A DNA stretch of 64,000 nt from Letharia columbiana (Eukaryota; Ascomycota; Lecanoromycetes; Lecanorales; Parmeliaceae). Under the pieces are notes generated by a model. The model saw only the letters and a list, made by a program, of their open reading frames with translations, did not search any database and was not told the origin of the DNA. Below, piece by piece: positions 11,484 through 23,243 of this stretch. The stretch lies in NCBI RefSeq assembly GCF_014066305.1, contig NW_023501063.1, positions 248,001 to 312,000 of the forward strand, in the 5' to 3' direction. The position numbers were made by a program, and so were the translations under genes. How positions within the stretch are numbered: position 1 is the first letter of the stretch; every line of letters begins with the position of its first letter.

Positions 11484-13701
11484 TCACCTACCCTCCAACT
11501 CCTCCCTTCCCACCCCCTCATCCCCCTCCACCTGCCCTATCATCCGCGCTGCATCCCCACCCATCCCACCATTCACACCCTCCGACACCCCTCCCTCAGC
11601 GTCATCCACCGAGATCACATCCCCACCCATCCCACCGTTCACACCCTCCGACACCCCCTCACCCAGCGGCCGAGATCCCCACGCGACATTCCAAAACGTC
11701 AGCAGCGCCCACAGCTTAAGGAGCGAATGAAAGTATCCGAAGAGGATATAGCCGGGCAGGTAGGCCAGATCGCGGGGGTGCCGTCGGAAATGCGGCCAGG
11801 GTTTGACGAGCTTGGAGCACAGGATCCAGAGGCCGAGGGTCAGGAGTCCGGTGGCGGGCGTGACGGGATGGCTGCTGCTGCTGGCCGGGTCCGTGAGGTA
11901 GATCCGGAGCGTGGTGAGGAGAGCGACGTCGTAAAAGAGGGCGAAGTTGATGAAGGAGGTGAGGAAGACGGCGTAGATGGACCATGGCTGGGTGGTCCAG
12001 GTTCGACGTGATAGCAGGCTGAGGGGGTTGCTACGCCAGGTCGTACGCGCCCACCTCATACATTGGAAGAGGTATTTGGGGTATTCTCCCAGCGTGGTTT
12101 CGATACACGCGTCCTCCGAGTACTGGATCTTGAGTTTCCAGCCATGATTGACCATCCAGCGCGTGATAAAGTTATCATCGTCTGCGTTTAGAGGACCGAT
12201 AAGGCCGAAGAGGATATAGTCGTTCAGAAAGCCGTTGCGGAATAATTGTGGTTGAAGGATCTCCGTGCGATGAGCCGACGTGCGGCCGGAGATGACGAAG
12301 ACGCCTCCATCGATGGCATTGGTGGCGGCGATCTCGAAGTTGTGTCGCTCGAGGTATAAACAGCCGAGGAAGTTCCAGAAGCCGGCCAAGGAGAAGTTTG
12401 AGACGGTGCGGCGCACTCGCTTGCTTGTACCGACGCAGCCAACGTTTGGGTCTTCGAAAGGGGCGAGGATGCTGGGGAGGAAGTTCCGAGGCCAGAAGAC
12501 ATGGTCATCGCAGAGCACTGTGATGGTAGTATGTACCTGGAAGGCCGCTGATGGTTAGCGAAAAGTCCACATCTAGTCATAGCTGTGGGGGTGAGACGAG
12601 GGAGATGAAAAGGGGTACTCCAACATTCTCTCTCTTGGGTAAAAGATGAGAAGGGGTTTGATCGACTTCGGAACTTGAACTTCTATGTAGTAGAAAATTC
12701 CAGTGTAGTAGACAACTCACTGTGGTAGACAGCTTCAGTGTAGTAGACAGCTCCAGTGTAGTAGACAACTCCAGTGTAGTAGACAACTCCAGTGTAGTAG
12801 ACAACTCCAGTGTAGTAGACATCCTGTGGTAGACAACTCCAGTGTAGTAGACAACTCCAGTGTAGTAGACAACTCCTGTGGTAGACAACTCCAGTGTAGT
12901 AGACAACTCCTGTGGTAGACAACTTCATGTGTGGTAGACACCTCCAGTGGTAGAAAACTCCAGTGTAGTAGACACCTCCTGTGGTAGACAACTCCAGTGC
13001 AGAATACAACTCCTGTGTGGTAGACAATTTTTGTGCAGTAGACAACTCCTATGGTAGACAACTCCTGTGTGGTAGACAATTTTTGTGTGGTAGACAACTC
13101 CTGTGTAGTAGACTCCATTGTTCTCTCTCTCTTCTCGTACCTCGTCTTCTAGAGCTTCGCAGACCTGTGCCCGCTTGTTCTGAACGTGGCAATGTTTGAT
13201 CAGGATGTTTGAGGACATGTCAACGCTTTGAATCGCCCTCTCATAATTACCCGGTCCAGCAGTAACGATGACAATCTTGGCAGGTCCGTTGGCTTGAATT
13301 GATTGGATGCATTCCTCGAAGTCCTTTCCGTACGGTGCCACTGTTGGTACGATGACCGTTACATCTTTTGCCGTTAGACTTGGATGGGTTGGAATAGCAA
13401 CGGGTTTGTATAAGCAGAAGGCTGTCAAATTAACAATGAGTCGTACGTAACGGAACAAGAACAGTATCACGAAGATTTTCAACTTCGTGTTAGGTAAGGA
13501 GAAAAGTGCATCGATTGCAACAATTAAGGAGATGTACCAGATGGGCTGGTAACGCACAGTCCTCGATGATAGCAGCGGAAGGAGTAAGGTGAAGACGATT
13601 GCCAGTGCAAGCCAGTCAGGGTAAGCTGGACTGCCGGTATCCTGGAGGAGCATCTTGAAATCCGATGATAGGCGTATTGTGTGTATTGCAAGCGACAGCA
13701 A
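11484..13701 (-). CDS. CPS1-like family 2 glycosyltransferase (polysaccharide synthase type)
   Basis: Two exons, 13701-13141 and 12536-11484, joined in phase 0 over an unusually long 604-bp intron (gtacga...ttccag), give 537 aa. Three N-terminal membrane helices (for example ALAIVFTLLLPLL, IWYISLIVAIDALFSL) precede the GT-A domain: VIVPTVAPYGKDFEECIQSI, then across the splice TVLCDDHVFWP (DxD-type), AIDGGVFVISGRT, YSEDACIETT (ED) and QCMRWARTTWRSN (QxxRW). Several C-terminal helices follow. These are the hallmarks of processive membrane GT2 enzymes, close to the fungal type 2 glycosyltransferases implicated in hyphal surface polysaccharide. The C-terminal tail holds a duplicated GVSEGVNGGMGGD segment. 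The intron is filled by a tandem repeat. The start at 13701 is the first Met; a second at 13653 would also work. Confidence 0.88.
12686..13116. repeat. tandem repeat of ~15-18-bp units inside the glycosyltransferase intron
   Basis: About two dozen units based on gtagtagacaactccagt and shorter variants (gtggtagacaactcct) fill most of the 604-bp intron. The spacing varies between units, and the array is open in all three frames of the coding strand, reading as repeats such as VYYTGVVYH. The most uniform 18-bp copies lie at about 12735-12815. Copies toward 13000-13110 are more diverged (tagacaatttttgtg). Confidence 0.92.
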
Positions 13702-14514
13702 GGGTGTGCGTCTGCCATTGTGAAAATTTTCACCTCGTCACGACGACGCGTTGAGCAAAGCACCGCGTACATTATTGATTAGGCATGAAAGAGAGCTCAA
13801 CACAATGAGCACGCGGCTGTGGTTGCTTCTGGGCCTCTGCATATGCTTCATCCTTTGTATTTCTACTGAACACCTTACCTTTGACGTCTTCTATTCATCC
13901 CCTGGAGCCTCCTGCCTAGACGTGCCATCCAAAAGCGATGGATAGATTTGATTAATGACCGCTGCCGGTGTCAAGGCATCACCATAGGTAATGCAGCGAA
14001 TCTGAACCGAGCTGGCCGCGCTTGAAACGCAATAGCAAGATCTGGACACGAGAACATTGAGAGGTTCTTTGCTTGATTTTATCATGAACAGGGACCGATG
14101 AAAGCAATCACGCCTCGGGGCCTCGACGTCAGTTGGAGTGGCCGGTCCTGGCAGTTATCCCGTCACAGCAGGATGAGAGAAGCAGCTTGCAACTCACGAG
14201 ATCCATTCGACTAGACATTCTAGCTCTTTTCTTGATCACAGGGTATGTTGCTCTACGTTTGTGCATTCCAAAGTCTTCTAGAACCTCAACTGATATTGAT
14301 TGCTGCCCAGACGCAACAGCCGGCCTTGGTATCTGGAACGCGGTAGGACAATCTCCGAGATATCCAACTGTCAGAAGCACGAAGTCTGAAGCTACTGTCG
14401 ACTATCATTCTCCAGTGATTGGCGGGCATATGTCACTTGCATCTTGTGAGCTGATTACATATCACGGCATTTGTTTCCTTGGAACCTAAGCGGCTCCATA
14501 TCATCACAGCCACC
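13702..14514. other. gap, possible short secreted peptide at 13805-13945
   Basis: A plus-strand frame from ATG 13805 to TAG 13945 encodes 46 aa with a strongly hydrophobic N-terminus (LWLLLGLCICFILC), like a signal peptide, but nothing downstream is recognisable. The rest, including a 118-codon frame at 14133-14489, shows no family signature. The region lies upstream of the glycosyltransferase start and downstream of the threonine dehydratase end. Confidence 0.3.
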
Positions 14515-16313
14515 TCATTCGCGGAGGAACATCCGATACGTAGGCGAGTCTGTCCACTCAGAGAAAGGGTAGCCCAGCTTCGTGAGGAACCCCTCCAACT
14601 CTTGCTTCTCGGCTTTGGAGCATTGGATGCCAGCCAACACCTGGGCGATATCACCTCCATGGTTTCGATAATGGAAGAGTGAGATATTCTGATCTAATCG
14701 CAAGGTAGTCAAAAACTTGAACAATGCTCCTGGTCGTTCCGGAAAATCGAACATGTACAGGAGCTCGTCTCGGACATCACTGCGACCACCAACGAGGTAC
14801 CGCAAGTGTGACTTGGCAAGTTCGTCGCCACTGAGGTCCACCGCATCCATGCCATCCCGACCTAGACGTTGGATTAAGTCTGGAAGCTCCGTGGACCTTG
14901 TGGATGCATTGATGGATATGCCCATGAGGATATTGGCAGATCCTTCTTTGGCATACCGGTAGCTAAACTCTGTCACGGAATGGGAAAGTACAGCTTTGAC
15001 AAGCTCAGCGAAAGCCCCTGGTCTCTCGGGTATTTTGACAGCAAGCAATGCTTCTTTCTGTTCACCCAAAGCGGCACGCTCGGCAACAAACCGTAATCTG
15101 TCGAAGTTCATATTTGCGCCTGAAGCCAGTGCAATTAACTGTCGTTTAGGATTAGTAGATGGATTCCATGCCACATACTTCTTCAAGCCGGCCAAAGCTA
15201 GAGCGCCAGCGGGCTCGACGATAGATCTTGTATCCTCGAATACGTCTTTGATGGCTGCACATGTCTCATCTGTTGATACTTCGATGACATCGTCCACGAC
15301 TTCCAGACAGAGCCGAAATGTCTCTTCGCCAACGGTTTTGACTGCAGCACCATCTGCGAACAAGCCGACTTCTCTTAAGACCACTCTCTTCTTTTTCTTG
15401 AGCGACTGCGCCATGGCATTGGCATCGTGAGTTTCCACACCGATGATCTTGACATGCGGAGCGATGCGTTTGATGTAAACTCCCAGGCCGGCTATCAGTC
15501 CACCCCCACCAACGCAACAGAAGACTGCCTCCAAGTCTTGCAGATTCGTTTGCCGCAGCAGCTCCATGCCTATTGTGCCTTGCCCAGCAATGACATACGG
15601 ATCATCGAAGGGTGCAATGTTGGTGAGGCCGTGCAGCTTCTCCAGGCGGTGTGCCTCACTTTTGGCTGAGTCGAAATCATCGCCATGTAGTACAACAGAG
15701 CCACCAAGTCGGGAGACATTCAGATGTTTGATTGGTGGGGTTCCTAAGGGCATGACGATGGTGGCAGGTATTTTCAGGTGGCGTGCAGAATATGCGACTC
15801 CCTGAGCATGATTCCCTATACTCTCTCAGCTCAGAGCTGGAGATGGTTGTGCTGCTTCATTCACCAGCCGAGCAAGCGACCACCCCCTTCCACCTCTCTT
15901 CTGAATTGAGATGTGCCATTTTGTTGTATGCCCCTCGCAGTTTGAAGCTGAAGACAGGTTGGAGGTCTTCCCTTTTGAGGAGGACTTTGCATTCTAGCCG
16001 ATTGCTAATGTTGATAGCTGGAGTGAGGGGAGTTTCTTTGACGACCTCGTATACTCGAGAAGTGAGGATCAGGCGGAGATACTATTCGTGTCTAATCAGT
16101 TTAAGCTAAGGTGAGGTGAAGCGCGTTGCATACATCTGGGTGGCCGTCAGAGAGCAGAAATGCTTCTGGTACTAAAGAGGAAGCTGCGGTCTTTTCTGAG
16201 GTTGGATTGGCAGAGTACTCGGTCAGTGGCATACTATTGTGGACGCCCTTTAGCATTGATATGTGAGCCATGATGATTTGGACCCTCAGAACTTGAGAGA
16301 GTGGAGAGCTCAA
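14515..16313 (-). CDS. ILV1: threonine dehydratase (threonine deaminase)
   Basis: Exons 16313-16134, 16081-15865 and 15815-14515 (introns 52 and 49 bp) give 565 aa. The enzyme deaminates L-threonine to 2-oxobutanoate, the first step of isoleucine synthesis, in the mitochondrion. The PLP domain shows [13 protein letters not shown] with the Schiff-base Lys at about 107, [14 protein letters not shown] completed across the second splice, and the glycine-rich phosphate loop [13 protein letters not shown]. Two ACT-like regulatory repeats follow ([13 protein letters not shown] and [13 protein letters not shown]), as expected of the isoleucine-regulated biosynthetic form rather than the catabolic one. 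The N-terminal 60 residues are poorly conserved and would hold the import signal; Met at 16271 is an alternative start. Divergent from RCF1 with about 340 bp between starts. Confidence 0.94.
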
Positions 16314-16653
16314 ATGAGGATGTGGAGAGCGAATTCCAGTGAATTTTAGAAAAGTCGGTCAAAATGTTCCTCTAACCTCACTGCTTGTAGGCGGAATCTT
16401 TCCGCTGTCGATCGATCTGATGGACCACCCCGAGAAGGCAAGGATCTCGAATCAATGGCAGTCACTGCTCGTTTCCTACATCACTCTTCATGCTGTAGGA
16501 CACACCTGCTTGATCATCTGTCCGATCTACGGCTGCTACCAATGCACTGGAAAGACAGCAGCTTTTTACTTCAGGACACTCGTGCTTGCATGATCTCATG
16601 ACCCAGAGCTCTTGATATCTCCCTCTTCCCATTTTCGACATTCCTAATCCAAG
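16314..16653. promoter_or_regulatory. shared upstream region of ILV1 (-) and RCF1 (+)
   Basis: 340-bp intergenic segment between two divergent starts. The bases just before the RCF1 ATG are pyrimidine-rich (atctccctcttcccattttc). No specific factor site is claimed. Confidence 0.45.
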
Positions 16654-17466
16654 ATGTCCGACGCACCTCTCCCCTCCTCTTTCGATGCGTGAGTTTCTCC
16701 ATCGATTTCCCGTGCGCAAGGTATCCTCAGCTGACCATTGTCCAGCGATTTCTTTGAAGAAAACCGCTGGCAGAAATTCACCCGTCGCCTCAAAGAAGAA
16801 CCCCTCATCCCCTTCGGCGTCGCCGTAACCTGCTGGGCCCTCTACAACGCCAGCCGCTCCATCCGCCAAGGTAATGGCGCCCGCACAAACCAATTCTTCC
16901 GCTACCGACTCTATGCGCAATCATTCACCCTCGTCGCCATGCTCGGCGGCTCGTACTACTACAACGCGGACCGCCTGAAACGGAAAGAGTATACGGATCT
17001 GGCGAAGAAAAGAAAATCGCAGGAGAAGAGAGACGCCTGGATTCGAGAGTTGGAGGCGCGAGACCAGGAAGATAGGGAGTGGAGGGAGAAGTTGGGTAGG
17101 GTAAGGGATTTTCAGAGGGAGGAGGTGGAGAGGGAGGCGATTGAGGAGATGAAGATGAGGGAGGGGCGGAGTGATGATGGGAGGGGGGTAATTGATGCGT
17201 TGAAGGGAAAGATGAAGGATGTAAAGAATACGGAGGCGAACAAAGAGGCTGCAGAGCTAGAGCAGAGGAAGCAGCAGATCAAGGAGAAGAGGCGAGAAAT
17301 GGAGAAGAAGCAAGAGGTGGAGAGAATGAAGCAAGCAGTGACCAAGCAGGAGGCTGGTATGGGCCCTGATACAAGAGTGTGGGGTGAAGCGGGAGGAGGC
17401 TTGTTTGGATGGAAGCATATTAGAAATTGGTTCAATGGACCCCGGGATGGTGAAGGGGAAAACTAG
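16654..17466 (+). CDS. RCF1: respiratory supercomplex factor 1, HIG1-domain mitochondrial protein
   Basis: Exon 1 is only 35 nt (16654-16688), followed by a 57-bp intron and exon 2 at 16746-17466; 251 aa. The HIG1 hypoxia-induced domain lies at about residues 12-90: EENRWQKFTRRLKEEPLIPF, a first membrane helix (GVAVTCWALYNASRSI), the RYR-containing loop, and a second helix (AQSFTLVAMLGGSYYY). The rest is a long charged coiled coil rich in Lys, Glu and Arg, as in fungal Rcf1/Aim31. In yeast the protein sits in the inner mitochondrial membrane and helps assemble cytochrome bc1-oxidase supercomplexes. The tail ends with GLFGWKHIRNWF. The start is fixed by the short first exon (MSDAPLPSSFDA), which joins in frame. 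Confidence 0.93.
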
Positions 17467-17792
17467 AAGCCGGAATGTCAATGGGTGGAAAGTCGAGTTT
17501 GACATGTACATGGTTTGGAACAGCCGGCAGTATCAAATGCGATGTCATGCGGCATCCTGGAACCTCGGTGCTGAAGCCTTCTTCGTGTACCACACCCGTG
17601 CCATATGCTTCACTGTCACTGTGTTTGCATAGTACAGTGGATCCTGTCTTGGTGTGAATTCCCTTGAGACGCCGCGCTGCTCATCCCCCTCGAGCAATTG
17701 ATGCTGGTGCCTCAAGAAGAACCCACGCTGGCGTAATCCTTCTGCCATCTCTCTATTGTCACTTCCGAAATCTCAATCCCTCGCACCCCTTT
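17467..17792. other. intergenic region between convergent RCF1 and bL36m
   Basis: 326 bp between the 3' ends of convergent genes. No coding signal is seen; it presumably holds both 3' untranslated regions. Confidence 0.5.
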
Positions 17793-18263
17793 CTACCCCT
17801 GCCGTTGCTTATGCTTCGGGTTCTTCGAGCATATGATATAGACATATCCTTTCCGTCTGACACTCTGTAGACAAAGACGTACCATCAGCTGGGAATGCTC
17901 CCGTCCTGCCAGATCAAGCAAGTGGCCTACCTTGCACCCATCACACAACTTCTTCACACTGCTCCTAACCTTCATTCCTCTCGAAACCCTCGGCTTCTCA
18001 TGCATGACCAGCTCGAGCCCTGGCCTCTTCTCAAGCTTTCCCAGTAGTCCAGCCAACGATCTCCATTTTCCCTGTAATAACCCTGTGTGTGTACTCCGTC
18101 CTAACGACCCTCCACAACCAGCGCTGAATGCACGAGCGGTACATGACGCACATATCGGTAGAGACGTCCGTGACGATGTGGTTCTTGAGGTGTGCCGGAG
18201 GTATGGGAGGGCGAAGAAATTGCGGAGAGCGGTCATTGCTGCGTGTGCTCGTAGCTGGAGCAT
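17793..18263 (-). CDS. RTC6: mitochondrial large-subunit ribosomal protein bL36m
   Basis: Exons 18263-17931 and 17864-17793, with a 66-bp intron, give 134 aa. The C-terminal 38 residues are the bacterial L36 signature: [15 protein letters not shown], splice, [20 protein letters not shown]. The zinc ligands are CxxC in LCDGC, then a Cys in YIIC and a His in PKHK. The roughly 95-residue N-terminal part is Arg/Ser/Thr-rich without acidic residues at its start, a typical mitochondrial import sequence. Identity to yeast RTC6/MRPL36-type proteins rests on the L36 motif. Divergent from the conserved gene at 18564, with 300 bp between starts. Confidence 0.93.
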   Translation of the reverse strand: MLQLRAHAAMTALRNFFALPYLRHTSRTTSSRTSLPICASCTARAFSAGCGGSLGRSTHTGLLQGKWRSLAGLLGKLEKRPGLELVMHEKPRVSRGMKVRSSVKKLCDGCKVGHLLDLAGREHSQLMVRLCLQSVRRKGYVYIICSKNPKHKQRQG

Positions 18264-18563
18264 AGTGTAGTGTGACGTGCTGGAGCAGGGGCAGGCTTGA
18301 GGAAGATATGCTCAAGAAGGATTGGCGATGCAATAGGTGAAAGCAGATGGAGTTGGATGCGTGATGATGCTTGCGTTCAATGCAAGCCAAAGATATCGCC
18401 AAGACATCGGCCTTGGCGCGGTCGACAGTGGATTCTCAACATTGCCCTTGACCTTCACTGTCCTACTGCCATAAAGATGACAGTAAAGGCTACTTCGCGA
18501 TTTGCAAAACAGTTCGGCGTGCTCATTTCTTAAATATGGGTGCTGCTTATTACATCTGACCAA
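18264..18563. promoter_or_regulatory. shared upstream region of bL36m (-) and a conserved gene (+)
   Basis: 300-bp head-to-head intergenic region. No specific motif is claimed. Confidence 0.4.
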
Positions 18564-19462
18564 ATGCCACCCATCCGCCGCTACCTCCGCATAACCCAAT
18601 ACTCCGTCCTCGAATGCCGCATCTACCTTGACAATCCCGCAGACACGTACCGCTGGCTCCTCAATTCACGCAATCCTGTTTTACCGCGTGTAATTGAGGC
18701 TGTCCGCCCGCTCGTGTTGCCGAAGCTTAGGGAGGAAAATGCCAAGGCAAAGTCGGGGAAGGCTGGGAAGAGAAAGGGGTGGAAGGATGTTGTTGTCGAG
18801 GGTATGCCCGCACCAGCTATTCTGAAAGTGAGGTCAGAGGTGCAGGTTCTAACGGCTGACTACGGACGCGTGTGTGCACAGATGACTTTGAAGTCGCGGT
18901 CTTCCTGACTGAAACAAGCTCCCGTCATTCTATTCTCAGGAAGATGAAGACAGCGAAAACAGAAAAGGGCAGGCTGGGGACTACAGATGGGAGGTTGACG
19001 GGCACGAGAGATGCGCCGGTTGAGGTGGGCGAAGGTCCTCCGGGCTTGATCACCGAGGAGAGCGAAGAGAGCGAGGGTGTTCGTATGGCAGACCTACCCT
19101 CTGCTGCGGGAGGTGAGGCAGATGAGAGGGCAACATTGGCAAAGGAGGAGAGTCAGGAAGGGTTGTTCGTCTCCGACGATTCGGATGAAGGGAATGTTGA
19201 TGCACAGGAGACGCCTTCCGCGAAGAACAAGAGCAAAGGATCTGTGGGAGAGGAAGAGGATGGTGGGGAAGATGACAAGAAGAAGTTGGGTATGGATACC
19301 ACTTATGATGGCTTCAGCATATATGGTAGAATCCTTTGCCTTGTGGTGAAGAGAAGAGGCATCGCTAAGGGCAAAGAAATGGCTGGTGGTGCCGGACAGG
19401 CTATGATGGAAGAATGGATCACGTCGACGCAGATGGGAGAGGGCCAGATGATGGACGAATAA
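18564..19462 (+). CDS. conserved filamentous-fungal protein, function unknown
   Basis: Exons 18564-18801 and 18882-19462, with an 80-bp intron (branch ttctaac), give 272 aa. The conserved N-terminus begins MPPIRRYLRITQYSVLECR and continues through RNPVLPRVIEAVRPLVLPKL. The splice joins DVVVE to DDFEVAVFLTETSSRHS. A low-complexity acidic middle (EESEESEG, EEEDGGEDDKKK) separates this from a conserved C-terminal block, DTTYDGFSIYGRILCLVVKR, and a GQAMMEEWITSTQ tail. I recognise the architecture as widespread in Pezizomycotina hypothetical proteins but know no function. Charged low-complexity composition suggests a nuclear protein (inference). An in-frame ATG at 18540 would add eight residues. 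Confidence 0.8.
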
Positions 19463-22400
19463 AAACGCTTCCGTGCAGCTACGTAGTTTTTGAGAAGGAT
19501 GATGGTTCTTCTTTGCGATGATGAAGACCCCGTCGAGTTAGTCTGCGTGTTGTTATCTTGGCTTTTCCGGTATCCCAAAGCCTAAGTTTAAGTTGACAAT
19601 GACGATAGTACGATGTTTCGGCCATTGTTTGACCTTCGTTTCTGATCGTTGATAGCTTTCCAGGTTGCATGAGCTTACCGTTGCAATGCAGATTTTAGGT
19701 AGCATTGCATTTGTTTCACGTCTGTTTCTGATGTGCGTCAAGACTGTGAGGACAAAGTACATCATCTTGGTGAGGGGTTTTTCGTTACGCTGCAGTCAGG
19801 CTGCGTCATGCATCATGCTCGTCGTTCGAAACATCCTCAACTTCTGGAAAATTTGCCTCAACGTCGGTGCTGTAGTCCGAGGCCGCTGGACTCGGAATGG
19901 CGAATCTCCGCAACATTGGGTTGGGCTGCATCGGTGCCAATCCCGAGGGGATTAGGAATCAAGCTCTCGTTCCACGGAATGGCTCCAGTTGTATTCACAT
20001 TTTGGGAAGCTGCTCCGGTTGATGCGGTGTTGGTGGACCCCAAAGATGATGGAATCGGAGCCAACAAAGATGTGAAGGATTCACAGGCTTCGATGGGAAT
20101 TACCTGTTTGGGCAAGCTGTATGTGGTCACCGAGATGGTTGTGGGAGGAGGAAAGACGGAATGGAAGATTGAATCGGGCCAACTCAGTGAGCATGACAAA
20201 TATTGATGCCCTCAGACGCCCTCGGGGCTTGTTATTTGGCGGCGATCAGCATTTCCAATCCTATGCTCGCGTCAGCACTCAAGCCGTCGCGTTTCCTCAA
20301 GGTGCTCTATCTTCTCATAACAAGTTTACGGTATGATAGTGCAGGACTGCATAGAACTGAAGTCTGAATCCCTTGAACCGTTGACGGACATCTCCGCGCC
20401 ACGCAAGACTCGCAGGGGTTGGAGCTCACAATCAACATAACGCACACACACCTTGAGCGCCCTTTGCCCACAGCTCGTTTGATCTTGCCGATACTGATTG
20501 CTCTGATACTATTTTTGTTTCAAGATCAGCTTGATGTGCTTGAAGCCACTTTGCATTCTTAAATCTAATTTCCCGCATGCAAGCCACAGGCCAAAACCTT
20601 CCACAATGGTTCTAGGGGCGATCTAGGAATGCCGGTAGCAAAGTGTATCCGCAAACCCAGCGCTCCGGAGCTGTACTGAGCATTACATATGACATGCAGC
20701 TTGTGAGGCTAAAATGCATCCACGAATGCTCCCCTTTGTTCTGTAGAATCGGGCGGTCCGATTGTCTGACAGGAAGTGGTTGAAGTGTGCATTCCTTTGC
20801 AAGGTTGATCATGTTGGAAAGTCGTGAGATAAGCCGAAGTGCAGGGACAGCAAGCTCGGGTTATCGGATTCTCTTTGGGTGTATTGCACATGTCGTCGAA
20901 ACGACCTCTCCATAAACATGTGAGACTGAGATCGGAGCGGGCGAAGTCTTCTGGCAGTCGAGTGGAGACCACGAGTATCTGATACGAGGGGCCATGCATA
21001 ATGCAAAAGTACCTTAGGACGATTGTTTGTAACGGAGGACCCATTGATCCTAAAGTACCTTAACTACCTTACCATCCTTGGCTACCTGCAGAGAAGGAAG
21101 CGCTAACTTCCTAGCTGCATATTGCCACGTGCGCTCGGTTGGAAACGTGCTTGTGCTTTATCCCTGCAGATCATCCAATCTGTCGATGCAAGCTTGTCAA
21201 CGACACCACCCCCTTACATACTTCCGTCTGTGCTATGGCTTTTCGGTAATAGTATCCCGCAGTGGTGGCGTGATAATTTGATGGTGTTCTTGTCGTTCAT
21301 GAGCTTGCCTCCAATCAAGGAAGAAGCCGAGACGCCCAGTCGCTGCGCCACAACGCATCACGAGGCCTTCAACGTCCCGCTTGTGATAGAGATGGCGGCG
21401 ACACCCGCCTTGATTTTCTGTACCGTAACCAGCTGATTCTCGATTGTATGTACTTCTCCAGGCAACGCAATTTGCCAATCAAAGCACATCATGGCTGTCC
21501 TGTCTGTCGTCTGTCGTCACGTAGCCAGAAAAGGGGGCAAGGTTTCACCATTCGGTTGAATAATTTCCGGTGCTTTTGAAACGGAGTCAGATGACTTGCA
21601 TTGCACGCATGCTGCTGATAGCAACTCTTCGTATCCATGATCTTCGCTTTCGTCCTGGCCCCCCATGAAACTTCAATCGTACTATCGATTTGACACGGTT
21701 CCAATTTTGGCAACAGGCAATCCGGGGGGGCCGTAAGCAGCCCGTAACTACCAAGCAAGCTAGAAGATGTCAAAAAGGAAGTGTGCAAAGGTTCCGCTGT
21801 TTTGGGAGCCGCTACTGTTGCGTTGGTGATGTCAAGGTCCACGAGTCAACGGATGGTTTTGGTGTCTTACACCCTTGACCATTGGTCCATTGAAGCCGAG
21901 AGGACCTAGGGTAGGATGTCACGTCGACGGATTGATTTGCATAACAATCTGTTGCAGCCGCGTTTTCCGATCTTTTTCTTAGGTTTTGATTGTGTTGCAA
22001 TTTGCAAAGCAATCAGCAAACCGTTCAATGTCTCTCTGCAACGTCTCTTCTCCGAGATTGGCGGAGGTAGCAAGGGGGCGGAAGATCCTGGCCAAATTAT
22101 TGGGAGTTGGGGGGGGGGTCTTGTCATCAGGTGGCCACTTTTTTTCTAAATTTCCAACCCACACCGAAATTTCAGCCCCGGGAAGAATTGCGCTAATTTC
22201 TTCGAAGTCGTCACTTTTCAGGGAAAGGATTGACCACTCAGCGATTGACCTTTCCCGTTTTACTTTCCCATTCCCATTCCCTTGGACCTTTCTTTCCGAT
22301 ACCCCTGTCTCATGCCTTTTTTTCATGCCTCTCATCCCACTTGCTTGGGCCCTGAATATCTTCATCATCAAACTTAGCTCCCGAAAATCAAATTACCACT

Positions 22401-22659
22401 AAGGTACCACGGCTCTGCACGGCAGTATGACTTGGCGGCCGTTGCTGATGATGACGGCCTCGCCAAAAATCATAAATACCCAGCACCTTCCCCCCCTTGA
22501 CTCTCTCTTAAAACCACACAGCATTACATTCCACACATTCAAGTAACCACATCAACAGCCAGGAAGTACACCAGCCGCTTCACACCAAGTCAAATATTCA
22601 ATCTCCCATCAATCAGACCCTTCTCAATCCGACCTCTTCGCCTCTTCCAATTGTACAGA
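19463..22659. other. 3.2-kb region without a secure gene
   Basis: A minus-strand stretch at about 20199-19815 has some coding character: a Ser/Thr/Pro-rich frame ending near 19858, and, in a shifted frame, an acidic C-terminal stretch (AASDYSTDVEANFPEVEDVS) ending in TGA near 19815. A splice could connect them, but no start or family could be settled. Other frames are short. At 22480-22660 the sequence becomes CT/CA-rich and looks like the upstream and untranslated region of a plus-strand gene. Confidence 0.35.
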
Positions 22660-23243
22660 ATGCCTCCCTCATATCACTACAATGGTCCACAACAGCCCCA
22701 ATACCCTCCTTGCCCAGGTCCACCACCCAACCGCCCTCTTCCTAAAATCCCAAAATAGGGTCATCCCTTCTCTCTCTACCACACTTTACACTTCCGGCTC
22801 CACAAACTACACAATCTCTCTCGGTCTACTGTGTAGGGCTCTGGCCCTGCAGTTGTGCTTTCTGATCCCAGCATGACTCAACAAACCCCCCGGACTACAT
22901 TCTCCCATTGGACACGTTGTGGGAAGCCAACACATTGGACTCGTTCATTTGCCTGCTGCTGGACACTGGCAACCCCTCCCTCCCCCCTCTCCCCGGCGGC
23001 ACATTTCTCTGGATTCACCGGGACTCGATTCTCAGCCTCTCAGGAACCAATCCCTCTTTGATTTCTCTACCCGGTTTTGATCGCACACTACCATTCCATG
23101 TCAGATCTCAAACCGGTTATGCACGGCAAAATATGACTTGCATCATGCCACCAATACACTTTAAGAGCACCACACCACCAATCGCCAAGCTATCAGCCTC
23201 AAGCACGTGCGCCGCCGATTCGGTCACCGAGGAAAAATTTTAA
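22660..23243 (+). other. candidate plus-strand locus, gene model unresolved
   Basis: ATG 22660 opens a 32-codon Pro/Tyr-rich frame (MPPSYHYNGPQQPQYPPCPG) preceded by a promoter-like segment (cataaatacccagcacc near 22470) and a CA-rich leader. A second frame is open to 23243; read from a plausible splice acceptor (gatcccag at about 22871) it encodes protein-like sequence with DYILPLDTLWEANTLDSF and LLLDTGNPSLPPLPGG. I could not find a donor that joins both in phase. It may be one spliced gene, two small ORFs or a decayed gene. No family is recognised. Confidence 0.25.

Noticed and set aside
12577..13118. Long minus-strand frames of 109-127 codons through the tandem array
   Set aside because: All three frames are open because the repeat lacks stop codons; splicing from 13140 to 12537 restores the conserved glycosyltransferase sequence.
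19733..20206. 157-codon plus-strand frame
   Set aside because: Composition is irregular and no family is seen; the opposite strand has the better coding look, itself unproven.
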